This document shows positions 1-11,849 of a stretch of 64,000 nucleotides of DNA, piece by piece (the stretch's first letter is position 1; each line of letters starts with the position of its first letter). The stretch lies in contig OY720632.1 of the NCBI GenBank assembly GCA_963169105.1, positions 7,750,001-7,814,000 of the forward strand, written 5' to 3'. The notes under the pieces are model-generated. The model had not been told where the DNA came from and did not search any database. It saw only the letters and a list, made by a program, of their open reading frames with translations. The DNA comes from Ceriagrion tenellum (Eukaryota > Arthropoda > Insecta > Odonata > Coenagrionidae). The position numbers were made by a program, and so were the translations under genes.

Positions 1-533
1 TCATTTTAAAGAAAAATATATCATCTATCCAATGACACCAAAAACCCCTTACCCCTTAAACTATCACTCGACCCCTTACCATAATTCTTTCTGACATATT
101 TTCCAGAAAATACCAGTCCTTTTACATGAGAAATGGTACGTGTATGCACTCCAGAGAGACATTATTTACAAAATGATGTATTACTAACACTTAGATGTCG
201 TAAAAATAACTATCGGTGTGTAGTTTGTATGTTTTCTCAACTTTATTTGAAAATTAATCATATTGTCACCGCAGTAGGTTCTTGGGTATCACAAAAACCT
301 TCCGTTTTGAAAGAATTTCTAACGCACCGCGCGGAAAAAATGAGTCAAGTTAAAGACTTATTTAGATGTTTTCTTTTAATTACTTACCATTCCTGTCATA
401 TAAAACTATATTATTGCACAGTTAATAATGCAATATTTAATTGATATGACCTACACTTTGTGTAATTAAATCATATAATTCTAAAATTGTTTCTATTATG
501 ACTAGGGAACTATCTATCTCGGACTACCTTAAA
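1..533 (+). mobile_element. MITE-A copy 1 (left end cut by window)
   Basis: Non-autonomous DNA element, one of six copies in the window. The interior matches the copies at 0.9, 2.1, 24.0, 40.9 and 56.1 kb, including the shared block that starts GGTACGTGTATGCACTCCAG. The right end reads CGGACTACC followed by TTAA. The left end lies before base 1. An open frame of 103 codons (133-444) is partly shared with the 40.9 kb copy, but it resembles no transposase I know, and the other copies break it. I read it as noncoding filler or a heavily decayed coding relic. Confidence 0.75.
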
Positions 534-915
534 TCAAAAGGACGTTAGTTGATTCTTGGGAACTATAACAATGGAGTAACAAGATTTCGAGATTCACTCA
601 CAAGTATATCGGAGTACGACTTTATATTGGATGCCTTTCATTCGCTCAATTGTGCTAATCACAATACGATACTTTATCGCACTTGCCCTCCAATCGTCAA
701 ACAGACCCCAGATGACTGCGCACTCAGAGGCAGCACCATTTAAAACAGATCGGAAGCTAAGTTGATGTGAGCTAAAGAACAAATAAACGTCAAAAATGGT
801 AACCGTAATTGTTGCAAGTCTCTTGATTTGTAGTGAAGGTATGTTAATTGTGAGATTGAGAGATGAAAAATGGTGAGAGAGAGAGAGAGTGAGGTATTAT
901 TTTGTATTCAACTGC
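534..915. other. spacer between MITE-A copies
   Basis: No gene or element recognised. It holds a short GA microsatellite at 874-893. Short open frames on both strands have no recognisable content. Confidence 0.5.
874..893 (+). repeat. (GA)n microsatellite
   Basis: A short run of GA dinucleotides, about eight units, read directly. Confidence 0.8.
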
Positions 916-1480
916 TTAAGGTAGTTAGAGCGAAATATCATTCGACTTAGAAATCAATGATTTTCATCTCATTTTAAATAAAATATCTCCCCCTTCTAAT
1001 GGTAAAAAAAAACTTCAACCCTTTACCACATTAATCTTGCAGTTAATTGCCAAAAAATACCAGCCCTTTTACATGGGAAATGGTACGTGTATGCGCTCCA
1101 GAGAGACCTTATTTACAAAATGAGGTATTTATAACACTTAGATGTCGTAAAAAACTAACAGCATGTAGTTTGTATGTTTTCTCTACTATATTAGAAAATC
1201 AATCATGTTGCCACCGCAGTAGGTTCTTGGGGATCACAAAAAAAACCTTCCGTTTTGGAGGAGTTTCAAACGCACCGCGCGAAAAAAATGAGACAAGTTA
1301 AAGACTTATTTAGATATTTTCTTTTAATTACTTAGAATTTCGGTCACATAAAACTATATTATTGCGCCATTAATAACGAAATATTTAATCCATGTGTCTC
1401 ACAGTTGGTGAAATTAAAACGTATAGTTCGAATATGGTCTCTATTATTACTAGAAAACCATCTCGTTCGGACTACCTTAG
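916..1480 (+). mobile_element. MITE-A copy 2
   Basis: Complete copy with both ends. It starts TTAAGGTAGTTAGAGCG and ends GACTACCTTAG, an imperfect terminal inverted repeat of about 20 bp. The interior matches the other copies. The borders fit either a TTAA or a TA target duplication. It encodes no recognisable protein. Confidence 0.8.
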
Positions 1481-2107
1481 CACCAAACGTTTTGTCGTGA
1501 CTTTTGCTCGATCAAAAATCACTTCCAAGCGGCAGGTTACAAAAAATTTCGCCAACGCTCATCATTCCATTCAACATCGTTCACGAGCGATAAAAAAATA
1601 GCTGTTACGTTCCTATGCACGCCAACTTTAACATCTTGCATGGGAGGAAGCTCACATAAATGCGTGGGTGGACGATGCAGATCCCTGGCACGACTTGAAA
1701 AAGCGGCAGATGAGGAAAGAAATGGCGTCGCTCTCCTAATCTAGTTAATCGGAGGAAATTAAATCCCCTTGTGTGATCAATTGAAGGGGGAATTCGTGAG
1801 AGGAGGTTCGAAATCCGTGGTTTGTAATCCGATTGCGAGCGAGAGGCCACAAGAAACAAGAGTTGTTCCTCCAGATACGCCCGTTAATTGCAAAGTTGTA
1901 ATTAGTCCAATTAGTCGCGGCAGAAACGTAATCAGTTGATTCAAGTTCGCAGTTTGTTGGTTTCCTAATTCCGGTAACCGTCGAGTGCGACGCCGGGTTT
2001 GGATTTAATGCGACAATGGTCTCCTCTCTTTGCACTCACCAGGATGAAATATTCCAATTTTCCTCTTTGCGCCAGACGACCGTCACTCGGGGGCGTTAAG
2101 GCAATGC
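1481..2107. other. unique sequence between inverted MITE-A copies
   Basis: About 630 bp enclosed by two MITE-A copies in opposite orientation. It is moderately GC-balanced and contains several TAATTAG/TTAATTG-type homeodomain core sites around 1745-1915. That could fit a regulatory element, but such short sites are common by chance. No gene seen. Confidence 0.3.
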
Positions 2108-2669
2108 TTAAGGTAGTCCGAACGAGATAGTTTCCTAGTAATGATAGAGACCATATTCAAATTAAACGTCATAACTTCACCAGCTGTGAGACACACGAAT
2201 TAAGTATTGCATTATTAATGGTGTAATAATGTAATATTAAATGGCAGAAATTGTTAATAATTAAATGAAAATACCAAAATAAGTCTTCAACTTGACTCAT
2301 TTTTTTCGTTCGGAGCGTTTGAAACTCCTTCGAAACAGACGGTTTTTTGTGATACCCAAGAACCTATTGCGGTGACAATATGATGAATTTTTAGAAATTG
2401 TTGAAAAAACACCAACTTAACGCTGTTAGTTTTTTTTACGACATCTAAGTGTTAGAAATACCTCATTTTGTAAATAACGTCTCTCTGGAGTGCATACACG
2501 TACCATTTCCCATGTAAAAGGGTTGGTATTTTTTGGCAATTAACTGCAAGATTAATGTGGTAAAGGGTTGAATTTTTGGTGTCATTAGAAGGGTGAAATA
2601 TTTTTCTTTAAAATGAGATGAAAATCATTGATTTCTAAGTAAAATAATGTTTTGCTCAAACTACCTTGA
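2108..2669 (-). mobile_element. MITE-A copy 3
   Basis: Complete copy in inverted orientation relative to copy 2. The left end reads TTAAGGTAGTCCGAACGAG. The right end, AAACTACCTTGA, is decayed. The interior is alignable by eye with copies 1, 2, 4 and 5 after reverse-complementing. No coding potential. Confidence 0.8.
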
Positions 2670-2731
2670 ACTCGTTGTGAATGGTAAACTCGTCTGATGC
2701 CCAATGGGTTCGCATTCAAACTCTAATTGAA

Positions 2732-3112
2732 TCAATGAATGCCATCCGCTTCTGCAGTTCGCTCGTTAGCGGCCAACGCCAAAGTTTGTCCCAGCCTTGA
2801 CGTTACCAAGACAGGAGGAAAGGCGGTTGCCCCAGCAACCATGAGTATGAACGCAAGCTGCTCATACTTTGAGCGATTACATTTGTTTTTCATTAGTAGC
2901 GGTGTGTCATCTAATTTCGATACAACGATCGGGTGAAGGGCACGAGTCATTTGTCTACGTGCCATTTTGTCATTCATTGCCAGAGAAATAGCAAAAACAA
3001 CTTTTCTTGACTCTGCATTTTGGTGTCCATTTCTAACAATTTTATATACTACAGAACTATTGCTTACCTCCCCAAATAACTTCTCCTGATAAACAGGAAC
3101 GGCATTTTTCAT
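2732..3112 (-). CDS. unidentified 126-codon open frame
   Basis: An uninterrupted frame with a true ATG, between MITE-A copy 3 and an RT fragment. The predicted protein is soluble and fairly balanced in composition (many Ala, Val, Arg and Lys), with no obvious signal peptide, membrane segment or motif I recognise. In AT-rich DNA a 126-codon frame is unusual, and the region is more GC-rich than its surroundings. It could be a transposon-derived or captured fragment, or chance. No splice structure, promoter or family assignment can be supported. Confidence 0.2.
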   Translation of the reverse strand: MKNAVPVYQEKLFGEVSNSSVVYKIVRNGHQNAESRKVVFAISLAMNDKMARRQMTRALHPIVVSKLDDTPLLMKNKCNRSKYEQLAFILMVAGATAFPPVLVTSRLGQTLALAANERTAEADGIH

Positions 3113-3649
3113 AGCAAAAGACCCAAAAGATCAATTACACGAGCAAAAGATAAGCCGTGCTACCCCATGATGAAAAATTTAATTATCCTGTCAATCACTT
3201 ACCAGCCGTCTTTTTTTTCATTTCATATTAAGAAATTAATCCTTGCTTGAATTTTTTATCTAAAAACGTATGTCATTCGATGAGTTGAGGTTGAATAACC
3301 CTTTTATATACTCTCTGTAAGTATTCTCATCCTGTCACATCTCATAAAGCAGGATACTCTGAATTTATTGCGTCGGCACATTAATAACTAAAACCAGAAA
3401 CTGCGAACTAGCCTCAGCAAACCTCTCGCATAGTCCGCTGGTTTAACTCTTCGGAATAAAATATCACTGGCTTAGAACCTCTGCATGTGCTTCGCTGATT
3501 AACACAATGTTTCGAGCGATATTGTTTACAATATGTACAGTGCTTTCCAAATCTTTTATGGAGAGATCTTTTTTTGAATGTGATTATAGCGAACAGCAAT
3601 AATGTGAAAGTCAATAATAATTATAGTTATCTTGGGTGCTGCGTCCTGG
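3113..3649. other. no feature seen
   Basis: AT-rich sequence with no recognisable gene, repeat or hairpin. Confidence 0.4.
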
Positions 3650-4125
3650 TTTAACATGAGACGGTGTGATGCAAGGCTGATTAATGCCATTGAGACTGCT
3701 GAATATTTTTATGAATAAATATGTGCGAGATGCTCGAGGAGATTACCTTGGAGTAATGCTTGAAAAGGGTAGTATGCGTGCTCAATTGTACGCTGATGAT
3801 GCTGTATCATTATCTGGTCTGAGAACCCCGAGTAATTATAGGGGCTCTTGGATAGCTCCTTTGAAGAAAACAGGGAAGATGCGTCAAAGACCAACAAGGT
3901 TGTTTGCGTCAGGGAGAGGGTAAGAGTTATTGCAAGATGACGGTAAATTTGTGAAGCAAATTTACCGTCATCTTGCAATCTTGCAATTGTGAAGCAAATT
4001 TGTGAAGAAAGGTTTGACACTTTTGTGTCTCTTGGCCAAATGTTGGCGTAAGTAGAAAGGATAGCCGAACAGATTAGAAGGCCCGCACAAGTGTTCAAAG
4101 ATAAGTCGGAAGTAGAATGAGGCTC
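3650..4125 (+). pseudogene. non-LTR retrotransposon RT fragment (YADD box)
   Basis: Remnant of a reverse transcriptase palm and thumb. One frame gives GVMQG, a stop, then LNIFMNKYVRDA, corresponding to the usual G-x-x-QGC-x-x-SP-x-LFNIFM segment. About 35 residues later comes QLYADDAVSL, which carries the catalytic YADD aspartates (about 3790-3815). Farther along, other frames read LLDSSFEEN and FVSLGQML-x-VERIAEQIRR, equivalent to the 'YLG…I..RI..A' thumb segment. There are stops, frameshifts and an internal hairpin, so it is dead. The type is the endonuclease-RT LINE group (RTE/CR1-like); the exact clade is uncertain. Confidence 0.7.
3929..3979. repeat. perfect 23-bp hairpin inside RT pseudogene
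   Basis: Bases 3929-3951 are exactly the reverse complement of 3957-3979, with a 5-base loop TGAAG. The following 25 bases repeat pieces of the loop and arm (GTGAAGCAAATTT occurs twice). This looks like a template-switch event during replication or reverse transcription rather than a selected structure. Confidence 0.9.
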
Positions 4126-4823
4126 GCATCAAGTAATGATTGTTATTCGAAGAAGCAAAAATCGCAATTCACGCAAGTGTTCTCCACCCGACATCATTAA
4201 TCGGCCGCGAGACCTGAGTAAAATACGCGAGAGAAAATTATAAAAAATGAGCCAGTTCCCTAGGAGTGGCAGTGAAAAATTTACCAGACATGACACAGTA
4301 ATATCACAAGTGGTATACGGAAAAAGCTTGTCCACAAAATATTATGCATGGGAGGAAGGCCGAGAGTGAATCACGCACTTGCATTTTGACAAACAAATCG
4401 TTCTAGCAGACAAAGGTAAAGGATTAAATAGTCTGATAGATAGACTAGGTAAAGAATATTAGTTAATCTACCTTGGTTAAGAGAGAGGAGATCATTTTTT
4501 TCTTGTGCCGTGGTTTTCAGTTGCAAATCTTTTAGCAAATAGATGAACATTTTCTTCTCCGTATATCAAATCTATGCATAAAAACATACTTTAAACAGTT
4601 AAAATTTTCAATCTTATAAACAGTGGTCGACAGTGTTCCCGAGAGTATTAGAGTATTTTATAAGCATCCTAATTTATCGCTTTTTTGGCAAAATAATACA
4701 GATTTTATGTCTGGGGCTTTCCCCAATACTCCAAGACAAAATCTAAGTGGTTATTAAAATATGTATAATATTTACAAATCATGAAGTTGGAAGTAAATAA
4801 TGCTTAAATGCAATAATTGAAGA

Positions 4824-4870
4824 AACCATTAGGTGAGAACATCACATTCATGCCAAGTTTCATGACAAGC
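4824..4870 (+). repeat. dispersed direct repeat, unit 1
   Basis: Matches 5072-5119 closely. Both contain GAGAACATCACATTCAT followed by CCAAGTTTCATGACAAGC, with a few substitutions. Confidence 0.75.
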
Positions 4871-5071
4871 TTTGTCTTCTTTGAATTAAAAGACAATTAG
4901 ATACCTTAGATAGCTTCCTATTTACCGAGTAAGTAATACGACAGCTCCAGAGTAGTTTAATATCAAAATAAAACCTACGAAATTTTAAATGGCTTCAAAT
5001 CGACATAAGCCGATCTCCAGTTGCAGATTAACTTTTGCGTTTTTTCATTATTAGCAATAAACTATTGAATA

Positions 5072-5119
5072 AACCATTAAACAGAGAACATCACATTCAT
5101 TCCAAGTTTCATGACAAGC
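5072..5119 (+). repeat. dispersed direct repeat, unit 2
   Basis: Second unit of the pair starting at 4824, about 248 bp downstream. Confidence 0.75.
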
Positions 5120-5795
5120 GGGGAGATTGTGTTTGATTTTTCCTCAGTTAAATATATTTTTTATATTACTTCTGGAATCTTTAAGACTCATATGATAAAA
5201 GGTAACGGGGGTAGCAGTGTTTATCAGACTAAACGTAATAGGTTGAGGCTAAAGTTCCAGTGCCCAATCTATTTCATCCGGCGGAGTATTACTCTATAAA
5301 CTCATAGCCACTCTAATCAAACAATTAATACAGGCTGAATTTCCACCAATAGGGTAAATATGCCCCAAGAATTTTCCCTAAGTCAGCAAAAGAGATAATA
5401 ACTACTGCAAATGACTAGCCGCTCTTACCGCTCGTACAGCAAATGACGGCCAAACCGGGAAATTTCTCCTTTCAATTATAATCAAACCATATGACTTCGT
5501 GATTTATTGAAACGCTGTTCTGGATTCGTCTTCTGTGACCGTACGTGTACGAGTTAGGAGACAGAATTGAACCGATCGAACTGCTAGATTCTTCACTGCA
5601 GTATGAACGTGATATAGCTGAACGAATACCCCATGACGAAAGCTAGCGCCGACAGCTTGGGCCTAGCCTCTACTGAGGAGCCCAAAAGTCGAGCAAAGCA
5701 CCCTCTTGACAGGGCGCAATTTAATGGCAAGGAGTGACACGGCGCGGCGTTTCCTTTTGTTTCACGAATGGTTGGGCACGGTGACTGTTCTCTAA

Positions 5796-6469
5796 AGCTA
5801 CGTTTTCATGGATGCATCAGACGAGCACGCGCGCGACGAGACGCGTCATTTCTTCGCGTGAACCGTTCGCATGCAAGCGAACCTACGCGTAGGCGAACCT
5901 AGGCAGAGGAGGTACCTACGCGCCATCTACAGCAGAGAAGAAATGGTAACAAAAATGAAGCATGATGACCGTGTGTGCTTATCGTTCTACAATCTATTGT
6001 TGATAATGTAGTGTTGTGTTGATAGTTATCTCTCCATCCAAGTGCAATAGTTATTGTTCTTCAATTCCCTCTACAACTTATATCCTCTCATCCGCACGCC
6101 AAATTGCTTAGAGCAAATTAACGTGCAGTTTTTTAAAGAGAGAAATGGATGCAGTGACACCATTGAATCCCTTTTCCCTCCTTGCATTCGCCCTTAGGTT
6201 TCTATCCCTGTATCGATAGCCCTTATAATTGTACAGGAACGTGTACTTCTCTCGAAATTTGGAGATGATCATTTAATCCATAGAACCTACTCTTCGCTGG
6301 TCAGCCATTTTTGTGATTGCACGCGCCAAAAGTTGAAAATATTTCAACTCGGGCGACGCGACTCTACGCGAACATACGCGAACTCACTCGAAGAAATCAG
6401 AGCTTCTGATTGGCTGATGATCTCACTTTTGCGTCTCCTCCTCTGAAACGCGTTCATGAAAACGTACCT
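5796..6469. mobile_element. PIF/Harbinger-like MITE
   Basis: A 674-bp element. The left end is AGCTACGTTTTCATG and the right end CATGAAAACGTACCT, a 15-bp terminal inverted repeat with one mismatch. Weaker similarity continues inward (GATGCATCAGA against ACGCGTTTCAGA). It is flanked on both sides by TAA (5793-5795 and 6470-6472), the 3-bp duplication typical of PIF/Harbinger. The interior is rich in CGCG-type words and has no transposase frame, so it is non-autonomous. Confidence 0.75.
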
Positions 6470-6472
6470 TAA

Positions 6473-7570
6473 ACACCCCGTCCAGCCCCTAGCGGCAACG
6501 GATCATGTGACAGGAGCAGAATTTTTTTCTTGGAAGACATTGCTTGCGCAACCGTGGCGAACAACTAAAATACAAATGCCATTCGCATCTAAAGAACAGA
6601 GCGGTTACATTATTGAGAATAGCATCCAAATGCAAGCTGTAGAAAATAAACGGTGGTTCTCGAACCCGAGAATCTTCTTGGGCAAATTTATTAATAAATC
6701 GATTTTTTTACCACCTAGAATAGGCGAAGCCAGTGGGAGACTGGGAGAAGAGGAGATGGCCCACCTGCACGACATATTTCAATCAAAAGCTGCTCTGTGG
6801 AGCCACATGGGTTAGTTACAGGTGCGTGTCCTTTCTTCTAAGAACATGCGATTGCTTACAATCCTGGCTAAGGCAATTTCTCCGTGAGAGATCAATTTAG
6901 CCATTTTGGCAAATTTCCTATTACTCATCAAAAATGTTGTTCCTTAACCAGTTTGATGAAGAAACGAGAGTATAGATACGACGATTTCTCTTCCTCAGGG
7001 AGAGCTCACAGTCTTCCAGGCAAAAGGTTGGCACGATTTTTATTTTTATTTTATTTTATTTATTCTAAAAAACTTGTTTCTTGCAGGTAATTTCCGTTTC
7101 TAGCTTATTGGCGACAGATTTTAGGGGATATAAAATATCTTTAGGGAAGCACCTTACACGCATCACTTGTTTATGAATTGATTAGCAGGCTCTCCGTAAA
7201 ATTCCCCGAGCACACCAAACACGGAAAAAATACAGGAGTGCTGCTAACATACTGCAGCAAGAAATGTTTCCGTATTTGAAAGTCACACACCCCTGAATGG
7301 TAATATATTGATGCAGATGAAATAAATTTTACTGTAGAAATCTTATCCATCGAAATCTTTTTTACAGCAATTGATGATCCATTGCCAATACGTAAACTAT
7401 TAACTATGTGTTGCATAAGTGTTGGATAGCCCTATCTTACTGTGAGCTCCACAAAACCATTAAATTTATATGCACCAACCAACCTGTTGAGATCTCGTGG
7501 GAATCGGAAAAAAATAACATCCCTCTATCGGCTTTCGATTTCGATTTCCGTCGCAGATAATTGCGCAACA
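6473..7570. other. no feature seen
   Basis: A 119-codon frame starts inside the right end of the Harbinger-like MITE and runs to 6815. Because it begins in transposon TIR sequence and has no recognisable domain, I treat it as chance. The rest is AT-rich with T-runs near 7030-7070. Confidence 0.4.
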
Positions 7571-8351
7571 ATGCTCAAAAGTTTTTTAAAGTAAGTACCG
7601 TTTTGACATCCGGCCACTGCAGTGCTGCTATCGGCATTTGCCGCATAAGTGCCGAGTATCTACATCTATTAGGAAGCCACAGACGCCATTACGGAAACAT
7701 TCGACCGTGTTTGCGTTTATCTGTGAGTATTTGAAATGCCTCCGCCGATTGAGAATCCCGCCGACTGTTAAATACGCGCTGTTATTTGTTTTCTCAGTGC
7801 TCAGTGAAAGTGGCTGAAATTCATCGCCAGATCAGCGAAGATTATGGAAAGAACATTATGAGCTGTTGAATGGTACGAAAATGGGTTAGAGCTTTAAAAG
7901 ATTCCAAATCAAAAGGCGAGGAATGCTGAGTAAGGGAATCGTTTTGTTCCATGGCAATGCCCGTCCACACACGGATAATCAAACTCAAGATCTCATCGGA
8001 TCATTTGGTAGGGAACAACCTGATCACCCTTCGTACAGTCCCGTTCTAGCGCCCTGTGACTACCACCTGTTTTTGCATATGAAGATGCATCTGGTGGTGG
8101 TCAGCGCCTTGACGACGATGATGAGGTCAAAACGACCGTGTTGCAGTGGTTGTCAAATCAGGCGGAAGACTTCTATGAGGGTGGGATTCAAAAGCTGGTT
8201 CTACGATGTGATAAGTGCCCTAATATTAGTGCAAGTTATGTAGAAAAGTAAATCAAGGAACAGTTTTTCATGTAAAGATAAAATTACTACGCAAAATATA
8301 CTTGTTTTGTTTTTATTTCAAAACGGTACTTACTTAAAAAAACACGCCTCG
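7571..8351 (+). mobile_element. mariner deletion derivative, copy 1
   Basis: About 780 bp, where a full mariner is about 1.3 kb. The right end is CTTAAAAAAACACGCCTCG followed by TA; the left end is eroded but keeps AGTAAGTACCGTTTTGA. Broken frames give the first helix-turn-helix region (EIHRQISEDYGKNIM near 7815). After a junction near 7925-7960 they give the catalytic C-terminal half: HGNARPHT (the position of the second catalytic Asp, here Gly), then HPSYSPVLAPCDYHLF with the third Asp. The first catalytic Asp and the linker are missing. This is a Tc1/mariner DD34D-type relic, moved only in trans. Confidence 0.85.
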
Positions 8352-11300
8352 TAAATTGCATCTTTCTCATTGCTGCACTTTCTCATTCGATAAACAAAAA
8401 GGAAATCGTTACAAACGACACGATCCTTAATGTGCCGTGCACATGAAAACATTAATTTACCCAATATTTTCGCCTGGATTCCGTCTTGAGCGCCGAAAAT
8501 CAGTCATAAAAATGCATAAATTTTTGTTAAATGTTAAAATAAAATTGAAACGTAAATTTTCTCTTAGCATCATAGATATAACTACATGCAGAGTGATTAT
8601 CACCAAATAAACAGACGTACTTATGCGAAGTGTTGTCCCAGAATTCTTTCTTTTTATTTTATTTTTATTATTTTTAATATTTAATTCTATCATTGTATTT
8701 ATTTATCGTTGAAATTAAAACGGTACAAAAACGACATAAATACACAGAAAATAAAAAAATAATATAAAGATATAGATCATAGTAGTGCATCACATTAAAA
8801 CAGATCATATTACAGATTACAAATTAAAGACATTTACATCAATTCAAATATGATGTATAACTGAATGAATTAAAGTAGTGGCAGAGATTTTATATAAATG
8901 TAAAATATATAATCACAGCTGAATATAACGTTTTGGTCCTGCTTAGCCTATATAATAGGATTGTCAGCAGGATCAAAATTTTAAATATTAATCACAAAAT
9001 TTTAAAGTCAGATTTAAAATCACCAAAGATCACTTACTTAAAAAGTTATTAAAAGTGCACTCAATGACAGACGAATGCGGCTTCAGTCACCTTTTTTTTA
9101 CGGGAGAACGCTGCAATTGATCGAAGTATCCGAAGATGGGAAGAGGGGCTAGCGAGGCAAGGGCGATAAACAGAGGAATGGAGACTTCTCCTCCAAGGGT
9201 CCTTGAAAGGATGTTGAGATAAGGCTCCCTCGCTCCCTCTCTCTCTCCTCTTATCCCCTATTTTGCTTCAACATATTCCAGGCTCATGTCCTTGGGTTTT
9301 CGGTGACGGCTGATAAGCAGCTACGGGGGGGGATGTTCTTCAGTCTCCCGCTTACAGCCCTCACGCCATCCCTTCCGTTATCCGTCAAGACCTTGAGGAT
9401 TTTCCCGAGACGCAAGATGAGCGGGGAAGATGGGAAGGTGTAGAGGTAAATCCTTGACGAGGAGAATCCAGATACGAGAGGAAAATCCTTTTCTTTTCTC
9501 TCAAAGGCCACCAATGATTTCCATTAAGTGACGGATTTGGAGTGCTTCCGTCGTAAACTGACATAAAATATCATTCAATTCATAATTTGGATATCTACTT
9601 TTGGAAAAAATAAGCCGTCTCTCTGATATGAAGAGCAAAACCTTTTTACCTTTTCTACCTTTATACGCCATTTTAATTTATCAAAAGAAGCTCGAAATCA
9701 CTGAAAAGTCAAATGTGAGATCAGAGAAAACACAGGAAAAACAGTAATCTTATTTCTGGCTTTAGAGGCATTTTCGTGGAAAAAATTTTATGAGCAGTGA
9801 AAAATACCGAGAAAATGGTATGAAAATTAAGTAAAACAATCTTCCCACTGTACTTTTTGATTTATAGGCTAGTTATTACAATAGTTGACGCTTAATAGCG
9901 GTCAATTTAGCCCTGCGCTAGGCATCTATGACTGTGAGGAAGTGTCTCTGTAAAAACATTTCTTAATGAATTGCATATTATGAACCGTAACTCCGATTCT
10001 CAATAGGCAGAGCATGTTGTCAACTAAAGCATATTTAGAAAAAATGAAATAGTATACAAAAGGCGGAATTTAGAATTTGTTTTTTAGTTTTAATGTCGTA
10101 TTTTTTCGATCCTGTGCCACTTTGGCACTGATACACTAACGGTCGGTATTACACCTTGAGACCTCTTTACAGCTGATATCCAAGGCAACATTTTGCGTTC
10201 TTCAATACTCCAATAATTACAGTCGAACTCTTACGATATTATTTATTCCCTAGCCTCCTCAGGATATGAAATTCATTATCCATTGGCAGTTTTATATACA
10301 TTAGGAAAATAATTACTTATGTTAACGTTAGGCAACCGATGTGATGGTGAGTGCCACAAATAACATAGAAATCAATTTCGGGTCGGATGCGTGCCACCCC
10401 TAAGGGAGGACATAGTATATCGGAAAGTTATATTCTCCTCGTCGTTTTCTTGGCATGCCTCCAACAAATCGCATGCGAGCCAACTAGTGGCATGCGTGCC
10501 AAAGATTGCCGATCGCTATACCCAAAGCATAGACTTATGCGTTCATTTAGAGTGATAGATTTCGCATATGATACGCGATATGTCTCATGCAATATAAAGA
10601 ATAGGCACAATAACGTTTTCGCTGCTAAACGAGTTCGCCAAAGTATAAACCATCCTTTCAAATAACAACTCACGAGTCACAAATGAATGCTTATCGAACT
10701 AGGGCATTATTTACTCATTGATAAATGTCCTTCTGCCACTTTCAAGGGGTACATCATCTAATCAAAAATACAAGAGGATTAAGGGTGAAGCTGGGACGCG
10801 ATTATCGTTCGCGAACCGCGTGCCATTTACGGATGATAATAGAAATATGTCAACGTCAGCCATTCAGAGAGGAGATTTTTTAATATTTGATAAATTTCGT
10901 TTCCAGATTTCCAAATATTGCTTTTTAACTTCACAACATATTTCACCTCCTTCAAGCATTATTTAACCAGCATTGTTAGCGGATTATTTCCATTCTGATT
11001 TTAAAATATGTAAATGGAGTCTCTTTGCAACCGATAACAAATAAGTTGGCAAAAACAATAAAAATTTACCGTTGATACTCGTAATACAAACAGTCATGAC
11101 GGGAAGACAACGGAAAATTGGTCACCATCATCCGATAACGTCGATCGTAACCCCCGCCCGCTGTGCAACCCTGAAAAGTGATGAATTCCACAGGAGGAAG
11201 AGAGAACAGGATGACGAGTTGAGTGGAAGAGTGCTAGGTTCATCGGAAGGGAATAAATCTTCACGTTATCCTTTTAGGGCGGAGACAACGACGAGGGTCA

Positions 11301-11849
11301 TCTTGACCGGAACCCTGGCGAACACCACGAGAGGAAAAAAAGAGGGTTAGAGATAAAAGGGAACAGTGCGCGCACCGTTCATTTTACGATCCCTGCAGGG
11401 GTCCGGTTTAAGTGGGTCTCAATTTAGTGGCAAGCAGGTCGTATCTCGTCGCGACAGCCATTCTCCATCTGAATTACTGCCCTCGGAGTCCTTGATATGG
11501 AGCCCTTAATAAGGAGCTATTCCCATTTCCCCGGCGGCGCTATTCATTTATTCAAGCCGTACATTTCCAGCTATTGAAAGCGGCAAACCTTTCCAAAATA
11601 TAATGGGGATCGGTAGAGGGAAAAATATGACTTGCACATTCATCAAACTAATTAAAATTATATATTAATGCGATTACGAGTTGCTAGTTTGAATAAAACA
11701 AGTAATAATCAATAAAACTTGTTATCATTTTCATTGAAATTTTATTTTTTTCAACCCCTAGATGACTGAATACTTTTCCATGATTTTGGGAGTTCATTAC
11801 GAGTTGTATGCGTACATATTGAGAGAAAGATTGAAAAAGCATGCACATA
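8352..11849. other. long noncoding stretch
   Basis: No gene or element recognised in about 3.5 kb. 8440-9060 is very AT-rich. 9080-9530 is purine/pyrimidine-skewed and opens meaningless frames. The 92-codon frame at 10387-10665 begins with a hydrophobic segment (YILLVVFLACLQQ) but has no other coding sign. 11380-11600 is GC-balanced and complex and could be conserved noncoding DNA. Confidence 0.35.

Larger units (their letters stand above)
4126..5792. other. noncoding stretch with one local duplication
   Basis: No gene recognised. The only structure seen is a diverged ~48-bp direct repeat (4824-4870 and 5072-5119). The frame at 5111-5299 has no recognisable content. Confidence 0.4.

Noticed and set aside
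916..1480. MITE-A as a piggyBac derivative
   Set aside because: TTAA borders fit, but the ends lack the CCC/CCY start of piggyBac and TA borders fit equally well, so I leave it unclassified.
6456..6815. 119-codon open frame, plus strand
   Set aside because: Its first codons are the Harbinger-like terminal inverted repeat, so it cannot be an independent gene; no domain seen.
10387..10665. Small secreted protein (hydrophobic N-terminus)
   Set aside because: The hydrophobic run could be chance; no codon bias, splice context or homologue recognised, and an overlapping minus-strand frame is equally open.
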